In this document: piece by piece, positions 57,733 to 64,000 of the stretch | Numbering within the stretch: position 1 is the stretch's first letter | Layout: each line of letters begins with the position of its first letter | Source of the DNA: Stenotrophomonas maltophilia | GTDB taxonomy: Bacteria > Pseudomonadota > Gammaproteobacteria > Xanthomonadales > Xanthomonadaceae | Length of the DNA stretch: 64,000 bases | Assembly: GCF_023518235.1 (NCBI RefSeq) | Contig: NZ_CP090423.1 | Coordinates: 4,109,001-4,173,000 of the forward strand | Direction of reading: 5' to 3' | Notes under the pieces: generated by a model | The model's input: only the letters and a program-made list of their open reading frames with translations | The model's database searches: none | What the model was told of the DNA's origin: nothing | Position numbers and translations under genes: made by a program

Positions 57733-58989
57733 TCAGCCCTCGAACGGTGGCAGCTTCTGCTTCACTGCCACGTTCTTCAGCGTGACGTACTTGGGCAGGC
57801 CGTCGGCGCCGTAGGGCAGCGGGGCTTCGCCCTTGATCAGCGGTGAGAGGTAGGCGCGGGCCTTGGCGGTGATGCCGAAGCCATCGCGGCGAATGAAGCC
57901 GGCCGGCATCTTCTTCTCGTGGTTGGCGATCTTCGACAGTGGCGCCGCTTCGATCTTCCAGCGGTACGGTGCATCACTGCTGCGCACGATCACCGGCATC
58001 ACCCCGTTCTGGCCCTTCAGCGCCAGCTGCACGGCGGCCTTGCCCACCGCCTGCGCCTGCTCCCAGTCGGTCCTGCTGGCCAGGTGACGGGCCGAGCGCT
58101 GCAGGTAATCGGGCAGGGCCCAATGTACCTTCAGGCCCAGCTGATCCTTGACCCGGCCGGCCAGGTGCGCGGCCACGCCACCCAGCTGCGAGTGGCCGAA
58201 CGAGTCCTTGCCGCCGCCGGCGTCGGCGACGAAGCGGCCATCGGCAGTGGCGATGCCCTCCGAGGCCACCACCACGCAGTAGCCGACGCGCTCGACCACC
58301 GCCTTCACCTTGGCCAGGAACACCGCCTCGTCGTAGGCGCGCTCGGGCAACAGGATGATGTGCGGGGCTTCGTCGTCGCCATTGCCGGCCAGGCCGGCGG
58401 CCGCGGCCAGCCAGCCGGCGTGGCGGCCCATCGCCTCGTAGATGAAGACGCGGGTGGAAGTTTCGGCCATCGCCGCCACATCCAGCGCCGCCTCGCGTAC
58501 CGATACGGCGGTGTACTTGGCCGCCGAGCCGAAGCCGGGGCAGGTGTCGGTCACCGCCAGGTCGTTGTCGATGGTCTTGGGCACGCCGATGCAGGTCAGG
58601 TCGTAGCCGGAGGCCTTGGCCAGCTGCGAGACCTTCAGCGCGGTGTCGGCCGAGTCGTTGCCGCCGTTGTAGAGGAACCAGCGCACGTCGTGCGCGCGCA
58701 GTACCTCCAGCAGGCGGTCGTAGCGGGCGCGGTCGGCGTCCAGCGATTTCAGCTTGACCCGGCACGAGCCGAACGCGCCGCCCGGGGTATGGGCCAGGGC
58801 GCGGATGGCGGCGGCGCTCTCCTTGCTGGTGTCGATCAGCTCCTCGCGCAGCGCGCCGAGGATGCCGTTGCGGGCGGCCAGCACCTTGATGCCCTTGGCC
58901 CGGGCCTGCTCGATCACTGCCGCCGCGGTGGCGTTGATGACTGCGGTGACACCGCCGGACTGGGCGTAGAGGAGAGTACCGTTGCGCAT
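57733..58989 (-). CDS. pfp: pyrophosphate-dependent 6-phosphofructokinase
   Basis: A 418-residue PFK-family enzyme interconverting fructose 6-phosphate and fructose 1,6-bisphosphate with PPi. Seen: LLYAQSGGVTAVINA, FLYNGGNDSADTALK (Asn111-Asp112), GVPKTIDNDL (Lys138 before TIDND), EAMGRHAGWLAA and the GGVAAHLAGRV region. ATP enzymes have Gly at the positions of Asp112 and Lys138; acidic and Lys residues there exclude ATP and favour PPi. The homologous Xanthomonas campestris enzyme is PPi-dependent. ATG 58989 is chosen because the NAD-like GG strand follows directly. Confidence 0.92.
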   Translation of the reverse strand: MRNGTLLYAQSGGVTAVINATAAAVIEQARAKGIKVLAARNGILGALREELIDTSKESAAAIRALAHTPGGAFGSCRVKLKSLDADRARYDRLLEVLRAHDVRWFLYNGGNDSADTALKVSQLAKASGYDLTCIGVPKTIDNDLAVTDTCPGFGSAAKYTAVSVREAALDVAAMAETSTRVFIYEAMGRHAGWLAAAAGLAGNGDDEAPHIILLPERAYDEAVFLAKVKAVVERVGYCVVVASEGIATADGRFVADAGGGKDSFGHSQLGGVAAHLAGRVKDQLGLKVHWALPDYLQRSARHLASRTDWEQAQAVGKAAVQLALKGQNGVMPVIVRSSDAPYRWKIEAAPLSKIANHEKKMPAGFIRRDGFGITAKARAYLSPLIKGEAPLPYGADGLPKYVTLKNVAVKQKLPPFEG

Positions 58990-59125
58990 GCTTCTACCTG
59001 CTCGGGGGAGGGGACATTGCAGGGACATTACCCGGATGCGGTAAAGTGGCGCTATTGCGGTGCAGCGATACCGGTCCGTCCGGGGCGCGAACCTTCTTTG
59101 TTTTCAACACGTTGGAGTCAGGTCA

Positions 59126-59689
59126 ATGCGATTGGTTCTGTTGGGACCGCCCGGTTCGGGCAAGGGGACACAGGCGACGCGCCTGAAGGAAAAGCTGGGG
59201 ATCGCCCACATTTCGACCGGTGACATGCTGCGCGCGGAAATCGCCGCGGGCACGGAGCTGGGCAAGCAGGCCAAGACGGTGATGGATGCCGGCAACCTGG
59301 TGTCGGACGACATCCTGCTGGGCATGCTGGAGTCGCGCCTGACCCAGGCCGATGTCGCCAAGGGCTTCATCCTTGATGGCTACCCGCGCAATGTGGCCCA
59401 GGCCAATGCGATGGACGGCCTGCTGGCCAAGATCGGCCAGCCGCTGGACGCTGTGGTGCAGCTGGACGTGGCCACCGAGCTGCTGGTCGACCGCATCGCC
59501 GGTCGCGCCAAGGAGCAGGGTCGCGCAGACGACAATCCGGAATCGGTGCGCCAGCGCCTGCAGGTCTACAACGACCAGACCGCCCCGGTGGTCGATTTCT
59601 ACGCCGGCCGTGGAACCCTGGCCCGCGTCGATGGCGTGGGCGAACTGGACGAGATCGAAGCCCGCATCCTGGCGGCGATCAAGGCCTGA
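59126..59689 (+). CDS. adk: adenylate kinase, short form
   Basis: A 187-residue kinase interconverting AMP+ATP and 2 ADP. P-loop LLGPPGSGKGTQATRLKEKL, HISTGDMLRAEI, FILDGYPRNVAQANAM. The LID is the short variant (AKEQGRADDNPESVRQRLQV), so there is no zinc-binding LID as in Gram-positive types. ATG 59126 follows GGAGTCAGGTCA. A bidirectional-looking hairpin pair follows the stop. Confidence 0.97.
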   Translation: MRLVLLGPPGSGKGTQATRLKEKLGIAHISTGDMLRAEIAAGTELGKQAKTVMDAGNLVSDDILLGMLESRLTQADVAKGFILDGYPRNVAQANAMDGLLAKIGQPLDAVVQLDVATELLVDRIAGRAKEQGRADDNPESVRQRLQVYNDQTAPVVDFYAGRGTLARVDGVGELDEIEARILAAIKA

Positions 59690-60019
59690 TCCGGCCGGGC
59701 CGGCACACGCTGCCGGCCCCTCGGGCGCAAAAAACACAGGCCTGGTCCGCGAGGATCAGGCCTGTGTCATTTCATAGGCGCCAGCGAAGGGCTTGCTCAG
59801 GGCCCCGCAGCATGAGCTCCCTTGGGGATGGCCTCTTGGGGAGTAGGACCGGTTCGGGTACTGCGGCTGGCAGTTCGAATTGTGTCCGGGTTCACAGAAC
59901 ATCGCTATCGGGAATTCCCTGACAGAAGATTGGAGTTTTCTCACATCCGTTGTAGGGGTTGTCTTACCCCTGAGCAGACATTGGCCCTATACAGCTGTCA
60001 TCGGTCACAATCCTCGGTC
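59690..60019. other. 330-bp gap between adk and mpl
   Basis: It holds two hairpins at its left end (59697-59719 and 59734-59767) and otherwise an AT-richer stretch (59868-60000) expected to carry the mpl promoter. No coding sequence is supported; in-frame upstream extension of mpl lacks family similarity. Confidence 0.45.
59734..59767. terminator. hairpin terminator after adk
   Basis: ACACAGGCCTG (59734-59744) and CAGGCCTGTGT (59757-59767), 11-bp perfect stem, 12-base loop, followed by CATTTCAT and preceded by AAAAA (59729-59734), so it can function in either direction. A second stem GGGCCGGCA/TGCCGGCCC lies just before it (59697-59719). Confidence 0.7.
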
Positions 60020-61384
60020 ATGAGCAGCGTACATATCCTTGCAATCGCCGGCACCTTCATGGGTGGCGTGGCCGCCCTGGCGCGGGAACTGGGCCATCCG
60101 GTCAGTGGCAGCGACCAGGCCATCTATCCGCCGATGTCGACCCAGCTGGAGCAGCTGGGCATCACCCTGGACCAGGGCTACCGCGCCGACAGCGTGCCGG
60201 CCGGTACCGGCCAGGTGGTGATCGGCAACGCACTGTCGCGTGGCAATCCGGCCGTGGAAGCGGTGCTTGACGCCGGCCAGCGCTACATTTCCGGTGCGCA
60301 GTGGCTGTCCGAACAGGTGCTGCCGGGCCGCGACACCCTGGCCGTGGCCGGCACCCACGGCAAGACCACCACCACCACCATCCTCACCTGGCTGCTGGAA
60401 AGCGCCGGGCGTTCGCCGGGCTTCCTGATCGGTGGCGTGGCCGAGGACTTCGGCGTTTCCGCACGCCTGGGCCAGGGCCGCGAGTTCGTGGTCGAGGCCG
60501 ATGAATACGACACCGCCTTCTTCGACAAGCGCAGCAAGTTCGTGCACTACCGGCCGCTGGTGGCCATCCTCAACAACCTTGAGTACGACCACGCCGACAT
60601 CTTCCCGGATGTGGCCGCGATCCAGCGCCAGTTCCATCATCTGGTGCGCACGGTGCCGGCGCGTGGCCGCCTGATCGTCAACGGTGAGGACCAGCACCTG
60701 GCCGAGGTGCTGGCGATGGGCTGCTGGACCCCGGTCGAGCGCTTCGGCTTCGACCCGTCGCTGGAATGGCATGCCGAACTGCTGGCCGCCGATGGCAGTG
60801 CGTTCCGCGTGCACCACCGCGGGCAGGCATTGGGTGATGTGCAGTGGTCGCTGCTGGGCCGGCACAACGTGCTCAACGGTCTGGCCGCGCTTGCTGCCGC
60901 GCATGCCGTGGGCGTGGCGCCGGCCGAGGTGATCCCGGCATTGGCACGTTTCCGCAGCGTCAAGCGACGCATGGAAGTGATCGGCAGCCATGACGGCATC
61001 ACCGTCTACGACGATTTCGCCCATCACCCGACCGCGATTGCCACCACGCTGGAAGGCCTGCGTGCCAAGGTCGGCGATGCGCGCATCGTGGTCGCGATGG
61101 AGCCGCGCAGCAATTCGATGCGGCTGGGCGCGCATGCGCAGGCGCTGGCGCCGTCGCTGGCGCTGGCCGACGAAGTGGTGTTCCTGCACCGTCCGGAACT
61201 GGCCTGGGATGCGGCGTCGGTGATCGCCGCGGTACGCGGCCAAGCCCATGCCGTGCCGGATACCGACGCGCTGCTGGCGCAGCTGCAATCGAGCGCACGC
61301 CGCGGCGACCATGTGGTGTTCATGTCCAACGGCGGCTTCGACGGCGCACCGCGCCGCTTCCTGGCGGCGCTGCAGGCCCGATGA
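60020..61384 (+). CDS. mpl: UDP-MurNAc:L-Ala-gamma-D-Glu-meso-DAP ligase (murein recycling)
   Basis: A 454-residue Mur-ligase that attaches recycled tripeptide to UDP-MurNAc. Rossmann start HILAIAGTFMGGVAALAREL, ATP loop LAVAGTHGKTTTTTILTWLL, EADEYDTAFFDKRSKFVHYR (Mpl type), and NNLEYDHADIFPD with the C-terminal VYDDFAHHPTAIATTLEGLR. The pattern is Mpl and not MurC. ATG 60020 places the Rossmann strand next to the start. It overlaps the next gene by 4 bp. Confidence 0.95.
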   Translation: MSSVHILAIAGTFMGGVAALARELGHPVSGSDQAIYPPMSTQLEQLGITLDQGYRADSVPAGTGQVVIGNALSRGNPAVEAVLDAGQRYISGAQWLSEQVLPGRDTLAVAGTHGKTTTTTILTWLLESAGRSPGFLIGGVAEDFGVSARLGQGREFVVEADEYDTAFFDKRSKFVHYRPLVAILNNLEYDHADIFPDVAAIQRQFHHLVRTVPARGRLIVNGEDQHLAEVLAMGCWTPVERFGFDPSLEWHAELLAADGSAFRVHHRGQALGDVQWSLLGRHNVLNGLAALAAAHAVGVAPAEVIPALARFRSVKRRMEVIGSHDGITVYDDFAHHPTAIATTLEGLRAKVGDARIVVAMEPRSNSMRLGAHAQALAPSLALADEVVFLHRPELAWDAASVIAAVRGQAHAVPDTDALLAQLQSSARRGDHVVFMSNGGFDGAPRRFLAALQAR

Positions 61385-61959
61385 GCAACGACGGATCGCT
61401 GCCGCTGTTTCCGCTGCACACCACGCTGGTACCGGGGGCGGCGGTGGGCCTGCGCGTGTTCGAGCGGCGTTATCTGGATCTGGTCCGCGACTGCGGTCGC
61501 AGCGGCGAAGGCTTTGGCGTCTGCCTGATCCTCGACGGCCAGGAAGTGGGGGCTCCGGCAACGCCGGCGGCCTACGGCGTGCAGGTGCGCATCGAAGATT
61601 TCGATGTCGGCGCCGATGGCGTGCTGCAGCTGCGCCTGCGTGGTACGCGGCGTTTCCACGTCGAACGTACCCGCGTGCGCGACAACGGGCTGGTGGTGGC
61701 CGACGTGCGCTGGTGCGAGCAGGACCCTGACGACGAACTGCGGCCGCAGCATGCGCTGCTGGCCACGGTGCTGGGGCACATCATCGAACAGGCCGGCGAG
61801 GCCTATGCGCCGGCCACCCCGGCGCTGCTGGACCAGGCCAGCTGGGTCGGCTGGCGGTTGGCCGAACTGCTGCCGCTGAGCGAGCAGCAGCGGTTGCAGC
61901 TGCTGCAGCTGGATGACCCGCACCAGCGTCTGCAGCAGTTGCTGGGCTGGATGCCGTAA
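61381..61959 (+). CDS. LON substrate-binding domain protein
   Basis: A 192-residue protein made almost wholly of the LON N-terminal domain: LPLFPLHTTLVPGAAVGLRV, FERRYLDLVRDC, GFGVCLI, VGTPA-like GAPATPAAYGVQVRIEDF, GTRRFHVERT. There is no ATPase or protease part. Such proteins are found in many bacteria, with roles undefined. ATGA overlap with mpl implies co-translation. Confidence 0.9.
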   Translation: MSNDGSLPLFPLHTTLVPGAAVGLRVFERRYLDLVRDCGRSGEGFGVCLILDGQEVGAPATPAAYGVQVRIEDFDVGADGVLQLRLRGTRRFHVERTRVRDNGLVVADVRWCEQDPDDELRPQHALLATVLGHIIEQAGEAYAPATPALLDQASWVGWRLAELLPLSEQQRLQLLQLDDPHQRLQQLLGWMP

Positions 61960-61963
61960 GAGC

Positions 61964-62056
61964 CATCCACGCATGGCGTGCATCTGCTGTAGAGCCGAGC
62001 CTATGCTCGGCTTGATGGATTCCGCGAAGAGCAGCCGAGCATGGGCTCGGCTCTAC
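61964..62056. repeat. cluster of three SMAG palindromes
   Basis: ATCCACGC-ATG-GCGTGCAT (61965-61983, reversed, one mismatch); GTAG-AGCCGAGC-CTAT-GCTCGGCT (61989-62012); and AGCCGAGC-ATG-GGCTCGGCT with CTAC at its right (62033-62056, reversed). They fill the gap between the convergent LON-domain and PAP2-fusion genes. Confidence 0.8.
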
Positions 62057-62081
62057 AGTGGGTGATCGCGACCGGTACCCG

Positions 62082-64000
62082 TCAGGGCGTGGCGGTCTTC
62101 AAGCGCAGCACCGGCAAGCCGGTTTCGCTGTGTGCGTCCTCGCGCTGCGGCAGGCCCTGCACAGCCTCCTTCACCGCGTTCATCGCCGGATCCACGCCGC
62201 GCACCGGGTGCCACATGCCGATCCACTGGAAGTGGCGCTCGTAGCGCAGCGTCTGCGCACTGCCCAGCCATAACGGAGTGGCGCCCGGCTGCAACTGCAC
62301 CGGGGCCGGCCACAGGCGCAGCACGTAGCGTTCGTCCGGCCTGGCGCCCTGGCGCACCATCAGCAGTGCTTCCACGCGCGTGTCCAGCGTGGCCGGCAGG
62401 ACCGGCAGTTCGTCGGCGCCGGTGTTCTTGTCCAGCATCAGCAGCGCTTCCTGCCAGCCGGCCTGTTCCTGCCGCTTCCAGCCGCGCGCTTCCAGCTGCG
62501 CCTGCAGCGGTGCCAACGGGCCGGCCACCTGCACGTCCAGCGGCCAGCGCTGGTCGTCGTCGAATTCGTTGCGGCGCGCCGGCAGCTGCGCCCAGTCATG
62601 CTGCCACCAGGCCTGCATGTCCATCGCCTGCGGTGCCGGCAGGGTGGGTTCGAAGCGCTCCAGCTTCACCGGGATGTTGCGCGGTGCGTACCACATCGCT
62701 GCCACCGCGAAGACGCCGTAGAACAGCCACGCTACCGGCTTCACCCAGAACGAGCGGTTGAAGCGGCGGCGGTAGGCGATGCCCAGCACCAGCAGCCAGA
62801 ACGTGCCGAACAGCATGCCGCCGATCACATCGCTCAGCCAGTGCGCGCCCAGGTACAGGCGGGCGAAGCCGATCAGGCTGACCACGATGCCCGACACCAG
62901 GTACGGCCAGACGCGGGTACGGCCGGGCATCTCGCGCGCGATCAGCACCGCGAAGAAGCCGAAGGTGATGGTGGCCATGGTCACCGACACCGACGGGAAG
63001 CCGAAGCCGCTGCTGGCATCGAGCGGGCGCACCACGTCCACGGTGGCACCCAGCAGCATGGTCAGCGCCAGGCCGAAGGCCAGGGCGGCCAGCCAATGCG
63101 CGGCGGCCATCCAGCGTCGGCGCCAGATCAGGTAGCCCATCGCTGCCGCCGTGGCCGGCAGCAGCACCTGCCAGGCACCCAGTGAGGCCAGCGCGGCCAT
63201 CGGATAGTCGGCCAGCGGGTTGCGCAGCGCCAGCATGGCCTGGTGCACCAGCAGATCGACCGCCAGCGGTTCGCCGTGGGCGACCACCACGGTCAGCAGT
63301 GCGAACCAGCCCCAGCCCAGCAACAGCAGCATCAGCGCCAGCATCGCCAGCGGCACCGACTCGCGGCGTTTCGGGTCCAGCACACCCACCGTGTAGCGGC
63401 CCAGCGTCGGGTGGCGGTTGGACCAGTCCAGCAGGCGCGCCAGCCAGTTGTCCATGCGCGCGGCCGACCAGCGGTAGCCGTACAGCACGATGGCCCAGAC
63501 CAGGCCCAGGATCACCACCAGCAGGCCGACCACCACCACCAGCCGCCCGGCGACGGCGGCGACCGCGTCATACGCCTCGCCGAGGATCCAGCCCGGCGCC
63601 AGGAACAGCACCGCCCAGGAAATGCTGGCAATGCCGCTGGCCTGCACGTAGCGGCTGGCCGGCATCTTCATCATGCCGGCGATGGCCGGTACGAACGGCC
63701 GGATCGCGCCGACATAGCGCGCCACCAGGATGCTCTTGAAGGCATTGCGGCGGAACAGGTTCTCGCCACGGTCGAGCAACTGCGGATAGCGGCTGAACGG
63801 CCACACGCCACGCAGGCGGTCGCCCCAGCGGCGGCCGATCCAGTAACTGATGCCGTCGCCGGCAAAGGCGCCCAGCGCTGCGGCGGCCACCGCATACGGC
63901 CCGGAGATCTGGCCCAGGCCGATGAACACACCTACCGCGAACAGCAACGGCAGCGCCGGAACGATGGCGCCGAGAATGATGACCGCATCGCAGAAGGCGA
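62082..64000 (-). CDS. DedA-PAP2 fusion membrane protein with LssY-like C-terminus (5' end outside window)
   Basis: More than 635 residues are visible; the frame is open to the right edge. N-terminal DedA/SNARE-assoc domain (FLGQ-like GLGQISGPYAVAA, DGISYWIGRRWGDRLRG, ARYVGAIRPFVPAIAGMMKM). A PAP2 phosphatase domain follows (VDVVRPLDASSGFGFPSVSV, RLYLGAHWLSDVIGG). The last 170 residues resemble LssY C-terminal (QLPARRNEFDDDQRWPLDVQ, RYERHFQWIGMWHPVRG). DedA acts in undecaprenyl-phosphate or lipid flipping; PAP2 in lipid dephosphorylation. PAP2 motif 2, normally PSGH, reads PSVS, so activity may differ. Confidence 0.87.
   Translation of the reverse strand, partial: AFCDAVIILGAIVPALPLLFAVGVFIGLGQISGPYAVAAAALGAFAGDGISYWIGRRWGDRLRGVWPFSRYPQLLDRGENLFRRNAFKSILVARYVGAIRPFVPAIAGMMKMPASRYVQASGIASISWAVLFLAPGWILGEAYDAVAAVAGRLVVVVGLLVVILGLVWAIVLYGYRWSAARMDNWLARLLDWSNRHPTLGRYTVGVLDPKRRESVPLAMLALMLLLLGWGWFALLTVVVAHGEPLAVDLLVHQAMLALRNPLADYPMAALASLGAWQVLLPATAAAMGYLIWRRRWMAAAHWLAALAFGLALTMLLGATVDVVRPLDASSGFGFPSVSVTMATITFGFFAVLIAREMPGRTRVWPYLVSGIVVSLIGFARLYLGAHWLSDVIGGMLFGTFWLLVLGIAYRRRFNRSFWVKPVAWLFYGVFAVAAMWYAPRNIPVKLERFEPTLPAPQAMDMQAWWQHDWAQLPARRNEFDDDQRWPLDVQVAGPLAPLQAQLEARGWKRQEQAGWQEALLMLDKNTGADELPVLPATLDTRVEALLMVRQGARPDERYVLRLWPAPVQLQPGATPLWLGSAQTLRYERHFQWIGMWHPVRGVDPAMNAVKEAVQGLPQREDAHSETGLPVLRLKTATP

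Noticed and set aside
57733..58989. Reading this gene as an ATP-dependent 6-phosphofructokinase.
   Set aside because: Asp112 and Lys138 occupy the positions that are Gly in ATP enzymes, and Lys before TIDND marks PPi dependence.

Overview
The window reads as a chromosomal segment of a Stenotrophomonas, most likely the S. maltophilia complex. It is GC-rich and densely coded. It carries the gene order tolC-pcm-smeRo-smeO-smeP described for the SmeOP-TolC multidrug pump of S. maltophilia. Its intergenic gaps hold many short GTAG-headed palindromes of the SMAG (REP) type known from that species. No prophage, insertion sequence, CRISPR array, rRNA or tRNA gene was recognised. The content is core metabolism and envelope functions, with regulatory and repeat features between them.

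Layout, left to right. 1-2963: a secreted GH92 alpha-mannosidase, cut by the left edge. 3352-8363: a small zinc-binding protein, then lipopolysaccharide assembly (GT4 glycosyltransferase, O-antigen ligase, LpxL acyltransferase on the other strand, WaaA Kdo transferase). 8582-9823: a diverged APC-type permease. 9918-17172: tolC-pcm and the divergent smeRo / smeOP pump genes. 17375-19172: a LysR regulator facing a short-chain dehydrogenase, flanked by SMAG clusters. 19281-28932: a branched-chain amino acid superoperon read leftward, ilvC-ilvG-ilvM-(37-codon ORF)-ilvA-leuA-methyltransferase-leuC-leuD-leuB. A transcription attenuator precedes it, and its leader peptide contains Ile-Leu-Val-Leu-Val-Leu-Ile (29137-29317). 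29621-33444: gamma-glutamyltransferase, a repeat-rich gap and a BCCT transporter. 33702-35725: TPP riboswitch and thiC. 35821-42980: a small channel-like protein, a membrane-spanning winged-helix/propeller regulator, an AraC regulator and a large TonB-dependent receptor. 43126-46092: a REC-HDOD protein, soluble pyrophosphatase and a tandem pair of six-cysteine secreted proteins.

46177-54216 is an iron/heme uptake island: ECF sigma factor, FecR anti-sigma factor, TonB-dependent receptor with an N-terminal signalling (STN) domain, DUF2789 protein, heme oxygenase, DUF454 membrane protein, ExbB, ExbD and TonB. The expected logic is surface signalling from receptor to FecR to sigma, energised uptake through ExbBD-TonB, and heme opening by the oxygenase. 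54303-58989 holds a membrane H+-pyrophosphatase, a secreted unknown, a DUF488 protein and a pyrophosphate-dependent phosphofructokinase; with the soluble pyrophosphatase at 44399 the window has three PPi-handling enzymes. 59126-64000: adenylate kinase, Mpl murein-recycling ligase, a LON-domain protein and a DedA-PAP2 fusion cut by the right edge.

The observations most worth following are the ilv attenuator, a Tam/Tmt1-like methyltransferase inside the leu genes that may act on a leucine-pathway acid, the 37-codon ORF coupled between ilvM and ilvA, the paired six-cysteine secreted proteins, and several dispersed palindrome families. All calls come from reading the sequence; no database search was run.
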